Below, piece by piece: positions 7,066-11,988 of a stretch of DNA of 11,988 bases. Made by a program: the position numbers and the translations under genes. The stretch lies in contig JAEZVM010000152.1 of the NCBI GenBank assembly GCA_023420795.1, positions 1 to 11,988 on the forward strand, written 5' to 3'. This DNA comes from Pseudomonadota bacterium. GTDB taxonomy: Bacteria > Pseudomonadota > Gammaproteobacteria > Burkholderiales > Burkholderiaceae_D. Position 1 is the stretch's first letter, and each line of letters begins with the position of its first letter. Under the pieces are notes generated by a model. The model was given only the letters and a program-made list of their open reading frames with translations. It ran no database searches and was not told the origin of the DNA.

Positions 7066-7075
7066 ACGTTAACGT
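7066..7075. promoter_or_regulatory. 10-base perfect palindrome in the purD leader, possible operator
   Basis: ACGTTAACGT reads the same on both strands and lies 15 bases upstream of the purD ATG. The surrounding AAACGTTAACGT shares the central AAACGTT and the trailing CGT with the enterobacterial PurR box, but the left half-site does not match. PurR of that type is not expected in betaproteobacteria as far as I know, so this is only a candidate regulator site. Confidence 0.25.
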
Positions 7076-7101
7076 AGAGCAGGCATTGCGGCCTGCACTA
7101 C
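7074..7101. promoter_or_regulatory. Stem-loop between yebC and purD
   Basis: GTAG-A-GCAGGC (7074-7084) pairs with GCCTGC-A-CTAC (7091-7101): six plus four base pairs around one A-A mismatch, with a six-base loop (7085-7090). No T-run follows on the minus strand, so a standard intrinsic terminator is unlikely. It may be a leader structure for purD, a processing site, or a weak terminator after yebC. Confidence 0.4.
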
Positions 7102-7142
7102 CCAATTTACTTGTGAAACAGGGAAAGCGAAAGGCAAACTTA

Positions 7143-7868
7143 TCAAGCTTCGATCACTGCGTTGGTATAGACCTCTTGCACGTCGTCGAGGTTTTCCAGC
7201 GCGTCCAGCAGCTTCTGCATTTTTACCGCGTCGTCGCCGGTGAACTCGGTTTCGGTCGAAGGCTTCATCACGATCTCGGCCATTTCCGCCTTGAAGCCGG
7301 CTTTTTCCAGCGCTTCCTTGACGGTAGAGAATTCGTGCGGCGCGGTAATGACTTCGATGCCGCCTTCGTCATCGGTAATCACATCTTCCGCGCCGGCTTC
7401 CAGCGCGGCTTCCATCAATGTGTCTTCATTCGTGCCGGGCGCGAAGAACAGCTGGCCGCAGTGCTTGAACAGGAAAGCGACCGAACCTTCGGTGCCCATG
7501 TTGCCGCCGAACTTGGAGAATGCGTGGCGTACTTCCGCGACCGTGCGCACCCGGTTATCGGTCATGCAATCGACGATGATTGCCGCGCCGTTGATGCCGT
7601 AGCCCTCGTAGCGGATTTCTTCGTAGTTCGCGCCTTCCAGGCCGCCGGTGCCGCGCTGGATCGCGCGGTTGACGTTATCCTTCGGCATGTTGGCATCGGC
7701 CGCCTTGTCCACCGCAAGGCGCAGGCGCGGATTGCTGGCGAGGTCGCCGCCGCCCATGCGGGCCGCCACGGTGATTTCCTTGATCAGGCGCGTCCAGATC
7801 TTGCCTCGCTTCGCATCGGTCGCTGCTTTTTTATGCTTGATGTTGGCCCATTTACTGTGTCCAGCCAT
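7143..7868 (-). CDS. yebC: YebC/PmpR family protein (TACO1 family)
   Basis: Cytoplasmic protein of the YebC/TACO1 family. Members have been described as DNA-binding transcription regulators (PmpR) and, more recently, as ribosome-associated factors that help translation of difficult sequences such as proline stretches; the sequence alone does not decide between these. The 241 residues are family-typical. The highly conserved N-terminus MAGHSKWANIKHKKAATDAK is complete, followed by the blocks NMPKDNVNRAIQRGTGG (60-76), YEGYGINGAAIIVDCMTDN (87-105) and GGNMGTEGSVAFLF (120-133). The start is supported by the ribosome site AGGAAAG (7876-7882 on the opposite strand) seven bases upstream. A candidate promoter lies about 70 bases upstream. 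It is the first minus-strand gene at the divergent junction. Confidence 0.96.
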   Translation of the reverse strand: MAGHSKWANIKHKKAATDAKRGKIWTRLIKEITVAARMGGGDLASNPRLRLAVDKAADANMPKDNVNRAIQRGTGGLEGANYEEIRYEGYGINGAAIIVDCMTDNRVRTVAEVRHAFSKFGGNMGTEGSVAFLFKHCGQLFFAPGTNEDTLMEAALEAGAEDVITDDEGGIEVITAPHEFSTVKEALEKAGFKAEMAEIVMKPSTETEFTGDDAVKMQKLLDALENLDDVQEVYTNAVIEA

Positions 7869-8019
7869 GACGGATCTTTCCTGGAAATGAAGAAGAGGGG
7901 TGATATTGCTTATCCGGCCGCAAAAATTGAGCCAAAATATACAGATACCAAGCCGAAAATCAATCTAGAATTTTAGCATATGCCCCCTTCCCAAAATCAG
8001 CCGGAAAGCCCGTAAAACC
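7869..8019. other. Divergent intergenic region between yebC and the YjgR-like gene
   Basis: A 151-base region between the two outward-reading gene blocks, richer in A and T in its middle (about 7920-7980) than the neighbouring genes. It holds the yebC ribosome site and candidate promoter. For the plus-strand gene a -10-like TAGAAT (7966-7971) is present, but no fitting -35 box is seen, so I do not call that promoter. No other structure was found. Confidence 0.6.
7936..7963 (-). promoter_or_regulatory. Candidate sigma70-type promoter for yebC
   Basis: On the minus strand TTGATT (7958-7963) and TATATT (7936-7941) are separated by 16 bases; the -10 box matches the consensus TATAAT at five of six positions and the -35 box at four of six. 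Transcription would begin near 7929, giving a leader of about 60 bases before the yebC ATG. The position in the AT-rich part of the divergent intergenic region supports it, but it rests on sequence alone. Confidence 0.5.
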
Positions 8020-9534
8020 ATGCTCAATCCACTTTTGATCGCCCGCCACCAGGACAAGGAACTGGCACTGTTGCCGCATCTCGCCAACCGTCACGGCTGC
8101 ATCACCGGCGCCACCGGCACTGGCAAGACCGTTACTCTGCAGGTGCTGGCGCAGGCGCTGTCGAATATCGGCGTGCCGGTGTTCATGGCTGACGTCAAGG
8201 GTGATCTTTCCGGTCTGGCGAAGGCCGGAACGCTGTCGCCAAAAATGAAAGAGCGGCTGGAATCGCTGAAGTTGCCGGAGCCGGAGTGGACCGGCTGCCC
8301 GGTCACGTTCTGGGACGTGTTTGGCGAAAAGGGCCATCCGGTGCGCGCGACGATTTCCGATCTCGGGCCGCTGCTGCTGGCACGCATGCTGAACCTGAAC
8401 GATATCCAGCAAGGCGTGCTGCAACTGGTGTTCAAGATTGCGGACGACAACGGCCTGCTGCTGCTCGACATCAAGGACTTGCGCACGATGCTGCAGCATG
8501 TCGGAGAGAATGCCGCGCAGTTCCAGACCGAATACGGCAATATTTCCGCCGCCAGCATCGGCGCGATCCAGCGCGGCCTGATCGCAATCGACGAGCAGGG
8601 CGGCGACCGCTTCTTCGGTGAACCGATGCTGAACATCGAGGATTTCATGCAGACGGACGCCGCCGGCAAGGGCATGGTCAACATCCTCGCCGCCGACAAG
8701 CTGCTCCATGCGCCGAGGCTGTATTCGATCTTCCTGCTGTGGATGCTGTCGGAACTGTTCGAGCAGCTGCCGGAAGTTGGCGACCTGGACAAGCCGAAGC
8801 TGGTGTTTTTCTTTGACGAGGCGCACCTGCTGTTCGATGAGGCGCCGAAGGCGCTGCTGCAGAAAATCGAGCAGGTGGTGCGGCTGATCCGCTCCAAGGG
8901 CGTGGGCGTGTATTTCGTCACCCAGAATCCGCTCGACATTCCCGATACCGTGCTTGGTCAGCTGGGCAACCGGGTCCAGCATGCGTTGCGCGCTTACACG
9001 CCGCGCGACCAGAAGGCGGTGCAGGCAGCCGCCGAAACCTTCCGCCCCAATCCGCAGATCGATACCGTGCAGGCGATCACCGAACTTGGCGTCGGCGAGG
9101 CGCTGGTGTCCTTCCTCGATGAAAAGGGCCGGCCGAATATCGTCGAGCGCGCGTTCATCGTGCCGCCGGCATCGCAGATCGGGCCGATCAGTGACGCCGA
9201 GCGCAATGAAATCATCGCGAGTTCCGTGATTGCCGGCGTGTATGAAAAGGCGGTCGATCGCGAATCCGCACATGAAAAGATCAAGGGCCGCGTCGCAACC
9301 AAGATGCCGGACAGGGAAGAAGCCGCGCAGCAAACCCGCGCGCCCGCGCAGCAGGAAGAAGGCGGCTCGATTTTCGGCGATGCACTGGGCGGCCTGTTCG
9401 GCGGGGGCGGGTCCTCGCGCCGCAAGGACAACTTTGTCGAGGCGATGGCGAAGTCGGCGGCGCGCTCCATCGGTTCGCAGGTCGGCCGCGAGATCATTCG
9501 CGGTGTGCTCGGCTCGATTCTGAAGAAACGATAG
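8020..9534 (+). CDS. yjgR: YjgR/DUF853 family HerA-like P-loop ATPase
   Basis: A 504-residue ATPase of the DUF853 family, homologous to E. coli YjgR and related to HerA/FtsK hexameric motor ATPases. The exact role of the family is not settled. Visible motifs: Walker A GATGTGKT (residues 30-37) inside RHGCITGATGTGKTVTL; VFMADVKGDLSGLA (54-67); Walker B LVFFFDEAH (261-269) with Asp266 and Glu267; VYFVTQNPLDIPD (297-309), a sensor-like strand; and LGNRVQHALRAYTPRD (315-330), which may supply an arginine finger. The C-terminus has a Gln/Glu-rich linker (about 430-450), a glycine-rich patch GGLFGGGG (457-464), and a basic helical end. The start ATG gives MLNPLLIARH, as in YjgR; a weak GGAAAG lies 12 bases upstream. 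No membrane segment. It is divergent from yebC, and a partner nuclease such as NurA is not present nearby. Confidence 0.93.
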   Translation: MLNPLLIARHQDKELALLPHLANRHGCITGATGTGKTVTLQVLAQALSNIGVPVFMADVKGDLSGLAKAGTLSPKMKERLESLKLPEPEWTGCPVTFWDVFGEKGHPVRATISDLGPLLLARMLNLNDIQQGVLQLVFKIADDNGLLLLDIKDLRTMLQHVGENAAQFQTEYGNISAASIGAIQRGLIAIDEQGGDRFFGEPMLNIEDFMQTDAAGKGMVNILAADKLLHAPRLYSIFLLWMLSELFEQLPEVGDLDKPKLVFFFDEAHLLFDEAPKALLQKIEQVVRLIRSKGVGVYFVTQNPLDIPDTVLGQLGNRVQHALRAYTPRDQKAVQAAAETFRPNPQIDTVQAITELGVGEALVSFLDEKGRPNIVERAFIVPPASQIGPISDAERNEIIASSVIAGVYEKAVDRESAHEKIKGRVATKMPDREEAAQQTRAPAQQEEGGSIFGDALGGLFGGGGSSRRKDNFVEAMAKSAARSIGSQVGREIIRGVLGSILKKR

Positions 9535-9541
9535 CGACGGT

Positions 9542-9570
9542 CTGAAAAGAAATCATTCGCGGCGTAAAAT
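9542..9570 (+). promoter_or_regulatory. Weak candidate promoter directly in front of the EamA transporter gene
   Basis: CTGAAA (9542-9547) and TAAAAT (9565-9570) are 17 bases apart; the -10 box matches at five of six positions, the -35 box at four of six. Transcription would begin at or beside the ATG at 9577, which would make a leaderless message. No Shine-Dalgarno is present before this ATG. The call is weak. Confidence 0.25.
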
Positions 9571-9576
9571 CCCCGG

Positions 9577-10488
9577 ATGATTTCCAACACCGCTTCATCT
9601 CCCGCGCGCCAGGCTTTCCTCGCCGGCCTGGCAATTGCGATCTCCGGCGCCATCCTGTTTTCCGCAAAAGCCATCGTCGCCAAGCTGATTTACCGCTACG
9701 ACGTCGATGCGGTCACACTGATCGCTTTCCGCATGCTGTTCTCGCTGCCGTTCTTCGCAGTCGTCGCGTTCTGGAAGGCGCGCACCGAAGCGCCGCTGAC
9801 AAATGCGGAGCGCGGCAAGATCGTGGTAATGGGCCTGCTCGGCTATTACCTCTCCAGCTTCCTGGATTTCCTCGGACTGCAATACATTTCCGCCGGACTG
9901 GAGCGGCTGATCCTGTTCCTGACGCCGTCCTTCGTGCTGCTGATTTCAGTGTTCTTCCTGAAGAAGAAAATCACGCTGCCGGAATGGCTCGCGCTCGGCA
10001 CCGCCTACCTCGGCACGGTGCTGGTGTTTCTGCACGATGTGCGCCTGGGCGGATCGAATGTCACGCTGGGCGGCGCCTTCGTGCTCGGAAGCGCGGTATC
10101 GTATGCGGTGTACCTGATCCTGTCCGGCGAGCTGGTACGAAAGGTGGGGGCGCTGCGTCTTGTCGCCTATGCAATGTGCGTATCGAGCGTGGCATGCATC
10201 CTGCAATTCTTCCTGCTGCGGCCGGCGTCGATGCTGGTGCAGCCGATGCCGGTATACACCTTGTCGCTGGTTAATGCCGTGGTCTGCACGGTATTTCCGG
10301 TACTGTTGACAATGATGGCGGTGGAGCGCATCGGCCCGGCGACTGCTTCGCAGGCAGGAATGATCGGGCCGGTATCGACATTGTTTCTCGGCGCGCTGAT
10401 CCTCGGCGAACCGATCACTGGAATTCAGCTGGCGGGCACTGCGCTGGTGCTGGCCGGCATATATTTATTGTCCAGAAAGCGAGCATAA
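9577..10488 (+). CDS. EamA/DMT-superfamily membrane transporter
   Basis: A 303-residue inner-membrane protein with two EamA repeats, about residues 15-152 and 166-298, each expected to have five transmembrane helices. Hydrophobic segments are visible at about 13-36, 45-66, 82-103, 108-127, 135-152, 164-184, 193-213, 228-248, 256-276 and 282-298. Typical features are GLQYISAGLERLILFLTPSF (100-119) at the end of the first repeat and ASQAGMIGPVSTLFLGALIL (257-276) with GEPIT in the second. Family members export metabolites, amino acids or drugs; the substrate cannot be told from sequence. The start lies 42 bases after the ATPase gene and has no Shine-Dalgarno. Its stop TAA overlaps the ribosome site of the next gene, so the two are very likely co-transcribed. 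Confidence 0.9.
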   Translation: MISNTASSPARQAFLAGLAIAISGAILFSAKAIVAKLIYRYDVDAVTLIAFRMLFSLPFFAVVAFWKARTEAPLTNAERGKIVVMGLLGYYLSSFLDFLGLQYISAGLERLILFLTPSFVLLISVFFLKKKITLPEWLALGTAYLGTVLVFLHDVRLGGSNVTLGGAFVLGSAVSYAVYLILSGELVRKVGALRLVAYAMCVSSVACILQFFLLRPASMLVQPMPVYTLSLVNAVVCTVFPVLLTMMAVERIGPATASQAGMIGPVSTLFLGALILGEPITGIQLAGTALVLAGIYLLSRKRA

Positions 10489-10492
10489 GGAG
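10487..10492 (+). promoter_or_regulatory. Strong ribosome binding site of the SDR gene, overlapping the transporter stop
   Basis: AAGGAG matches the Shine-Dalgarno consensus and shares its first two bases with the TAA stop of the transporter gene; the ATG follows after four bases. This fixes the SDR start and suggests coupled translation. Confidence 0.7.
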
Positions 10493-10496
10493 AACC

Positions 10497-11276
10497 ATGG
10501 ATTTCGGAATTCGCGGCAAACAGGCGCTGGTATGCGGCGCCAGCAAGGGATTGGGGCGCGGCTGCGCGGAAGCGCTGGCCGCCGAAGGCGTGAACGTGAC
10601 GATCGTCGCGCGCAACGCAGAGGTGCTAGAAGGGGCTGCTGCGGAAATCCGGCAGAAGACCGGCGTCACGGTGACAGCGGTCGCCTGCGACATCACCACC
10701 GCAGAAGGACGTGCGCAGGCGCTGGCTGCATGCCCGAACCCGGACATCCTGGTCACCAATGCCGGCGGCCCGCCCACGGGCGACTTCCGCACTTGGACAC
10801 GCGACGACTGGATCGCCGCACTCGACGCCAACATGCTCACGCCGATCGAGCTGATCAAGGCCACTGTCGATGGCATGATCGCACGCCGCTTCGGCCGTAT
10901 CGTCAACATCACGTCCAGCGCGGTGAAGGCGCCGATCGACATCCTCGGCCTGTCGAACGGCGCGCGTTCCGGCCTGACCGGCTTCGTTGCGGGCATCGCG
11001 CGCAAGACCGTTGCGCACAATGTGACGATCAATAACCTGCTTCCGGGCCAGTTCGAGACGGACCGCCTGAAGAAGACGATAGACGCGGCGGCCAGTGCGG
11101 CCGGCAAGAGTCTTGAAGATGCGTTTGCAGCGCGACGGCAGCAGATTCCGGCGCAGCGCTTCGGCAATCCGGCCGAGTTTGGCGCGGTGTGTGCGTTCCT
11201 CTGCAGCGTGCATGCCGGTTACATGACCGGGCAAAACGTGCTGCTCGACGGCGGTAATTACCCGGGGACCTTTTAG
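10497..11276 (+). CDS. Atypical short-chain dehydrogenase/reductase lacking the Tyr-Lys catalytic pair
   Basis: A 259-residue Rossmann-fold SDR protein. The cofactor-binding motif GASKGLGRG (14-22) and the NAG motif (88-90) are present, as is Asn112 of the catalytic tetrad and the Ser140/Ser141 pair. However, where classical SDRs have YxxxK, this protein has S-N-G-A-R: Ser153 and Arg157. The C-terminus (GYMTGQNVLLDGGNYPG, 241-257) is normal for the FabG-like group, and the frame is intact, so this is not decay. I recall a recognised FabG-like subgroup with an imperfect tetrad; members are usually annotated as 3-oxoacyl-ACP reductase-like. Substrate and even activity are unknown. It lies 8 bases after the transporter and 21 bases before mgsA. 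Confidence 0.9.
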   Translation: MDFGIRGKQALVCGASKGLGRGCAEALAAEGVNVTIVARNAEVLEGAAAEIRQKTGVTVTAVACDITTAEGRAQALAACPNPDILVTNAGGPPTGDFRTWTRDDWIAALDANMLTPIELIKATVDGMIARRFGRIVNITSSAVKAPIDILGLSNGARSGLTGFVAGIARKTVAHNVTINNLLPGQFETDRLKKTIDAAASAAGKSLEDAFAARRQQIPAQRFGNPAEFGAVCAFLCSVHAGYMTGQNVLLDGGNYPGTF

Positions 11277-11284
11277 TGCTTGAC

Positions 11285-11290
11285 AGGTGA
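11285..11290 (+). promoter_or_regulatory. Ribosome binding site that decides the mgsA start
   Basis: AGGTGA lies seven bases before the ATG at 11298. An in-frame TTG at 11280 would place this site inside the gene, so the ATG is preferred; it also gives MKKRIALIAHD, the expected methylglyoxal synthase N-terminus. Confidence 0.6.
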
Positions 11291-11297
11291 GACCGTC

Positions 11298-11690
11298 ATG
11301 AAAAAACGCATTGCACTGATCGCCCATGATCAGAAAAAGGACGACATGATCGAACTCGCGTCCGAGCATGCGGATCTGTTGCGCCAGTTTCTGTTGGTCG
11401 CGACCGGCACCACCGGCAAGCGGCTGCAGGAAGAGGTCGGGCTGACGGTTGAGCGCAAACTGTCCGGGCCGTCCGGCGGCGACCTGCAGATCGGCGCGGA
11501 GCTGGTCGAAGGGAAGATCGACTGCGTGATCTTCCTGCGCGACCCGATGACCGCGCATCCGCACGAGCCGGATGTCAACGCGCTGGTGCGCGCCTGCGAC
11601 GTGCACAACGTGCCGTGCGCCACCAATACCGAATCGGCGAAGCTGCTGCTCGCGCAGCTCGCACCGCATCATCACCATCATCACAGTTAG
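11298..11690 (+). CDS. mgsA: Methylglyoxal synthase with natural hexahistidine C-terminus
   Basis: Converts dihydroxyacetone phosphate to methylglyoxal and phosphate, a glycolytic bypass that relieves sugar-phosphate build-up; cytoplasmic. Family residues are in place: IALIAHD (5-11) with His10 and Asp11; the phosphate loop ATGTTGKRL (35-43); LSGPSGGD (55-62) with the catalytic Asp62; and RDPMTAHPHEPDVNAL (81-96) with Asp82, His89 and Asp92, aligned with Asp91, His98 and Asp101 of the E. coli enzyme. The length of 130 residues is shorter than E. coli MgsA (152), which has a longer C-terminal end. The protein ends in LAPHHHHHHS, six histidines encoded by two copies of CATCATCAC (11667-11684). 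It lies between an SDR gene and a quinone oxidoreductase gene, with short gaps on both sides. Confidence 0.94.
   Translation: MKKRIALIAHDQKKDDMIELASEHADLLRQFLLVATGTTGKRLQEEVGLTVERKLSGPSGGDLQIGAELVEGKIDCVIFLRDPMTAHPHEPDVNALVRACDVHNVPCATNTESAKLLLAQLAPHHHHHHS
11667..11684 (+). repeat. 9-base tandem duplication encoding the His6 end of MgsA
   Basis: CATCATCAC occurs twice in direct tandem (11667-11675 and 11676-11684), in frame, giving six consecutive histidines just before Ser and the TAG stop. The internal CAT triplets suggest origin by slippage or local duplication. Confidence 0.9.
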
Positions 11691-11698
11691 GGGGCGAC

Positions 11699-11988
11699 AT
11701 GGCAAAGGCAATCAGGATCAATGCGGTCGGCGGACCGGAAGTGATGGAGTATGTCGAGGTGGAGGTCAGCGAACCCGGCCCCGGCGAAGCGCGCGTGCGC
11801 CAGGCCGCCTGCGGACTGAACTACATCGACGTCTATTTCCGTACCGGCGCCTATCCGCAACCGCTTCCGGGCGGGATCGGCATGGAGGGGGCAGGCGTGG
11901 TCGAGGCGGTCGGCGCAGGCGTCACGTATGTGAAGCCGGGCGACCGCGTTGCTTATGCGTCGCGCCCGACCGGCGCCTATGCCGAAGT
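11699..11988 (+). CDS. qor: Quinone oxidoreductase (zeta-crystallin-like MDR family), N-terminal part
   Basis: The first 96 residues of a medium-chain dehydrogenase/reductase; the rest lies beyond the window. Qor enzymes use NADPH to reduce quinones and some reactive carbonyls, and lack the zinc of alcohol dehydrogenases. The visible part matches E. coli Qor block by block: AVGGPEVMEYVEVEV (9-23), the Qor-type GLNYIDVYFRTGAYP (43-57), GGIGMEGAGVVEAVGAGV (61-78), and KPGDRVAYASRPTGAYAE. The zinc-ligand Cys of zinc-type MDRs is absent from the corresponding block, as expected. The ATG follows the mgsA stop by 8 bases with AGGGGG (11689-11694) as ribosome site, so the two genes are probably co-transcribed. 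Confidence 0.9.
   Translation, partial: MAKAIRINAVGGPEVMEYVEVEVSEPGPGEARVRQAACGLNYIDVYFRTGAYPQPLPGGIGMEGAGVVEAVGAGVTYVKPGDRVAYASRPTGAYAE

Noticed and set aside
7927..7971. Plus-strand promoter for the YjgR-like gene (TTGAGC with TAGAAT)
   Set aside because: The two boxes are about 33 bases apart, far from the usual 16-18, and no other -35 box fits.
7960..9333. Long open frame on the minus strand antisense to the YjgR-like ATPase (about 450 codons)
   Set aside because: Shadow frame; the sense protein has intact Walker motifs throughout, and the antisense product is low-complexity.
11667..11684. His6 as evidence of vector or engineered sequence
   Set aside because: No linker, cloning scar or vector sequence surrounds it, and the coding sequence passes directly into a normal downstream gene with its own ribosome site.

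Overview
The window reads as a piece of a GC-rich betaproteobacterial chromosome, most likely Oxalobacteraceae or a close Burkholderiales relative. This is inferred from protein style (RNase G, Maf, RlmH, NadD and YebC sequences), gene order and codon use, not from a database search. The content is mostly housekeeping. There is no CRISPR array, no insertion sequence, no tRNA or rRNA, and no phage or defence module that I can support.

Left part (1 to about 7870, all on the minus strand, so it reads right to left): yebC, purD, then a gap of about 270 bases with a dispersed inverted repeat, then a tightly packed run hemF, nadD, rsfS, rlmH, maf, rng, a two-domain Mop (TOBE) protein, and the start of modB, which leaves the window at base 1. 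From hemF to modB every junction is either an overlap (GTGA, TAATG, ATGA, GTGA) or a gap of 9 to 22 bases, so this looks like one transcription unit. It joins heme synthesis (HemF), NAD synthesis (NadD), ribosome silencing and 23S rRNA methylation (RsfS, RlmH), nucleotide-pool cleaning (Maf), RNA processing (RNase G) and, at the far end, molybdate handling (Mop, ModB).

Middle (7869 to 8019): a divergent intergenic region with a plausible sigma70-type promoter for yebC.

Right part (8020 to 11988, all on the plus strand): a HerA/FtsK-like ATPase of the YjgR (DUF853) family, an EamA-type membrane transporter, an atypical short-chain dehydrogenase, methylglyoxal synthase (mgsA), and the start of a zeta-crystallin-like quinone oxidoreductase that runs off the right edge. 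The last four genes are closely spaced. The mgsA gene sits between two reductase-like genes, which may point to handling of reactive carbonyls.

The points most worth a second look are: a histone H1-like Lys/Ala/Thr tail of about 100 residues on RsfS; a natural hexahistidine C-terminus on methylglyoxal synthase, encoded by a 9-base tandem duplication; an SDR protein whose catalytic Tyr and Lys positions are Ser and Arg; the dispersed repeat between purD and hemF; and a palindrome plus hairpin in the purD leader. I did not find a clearly new multi-gene system.
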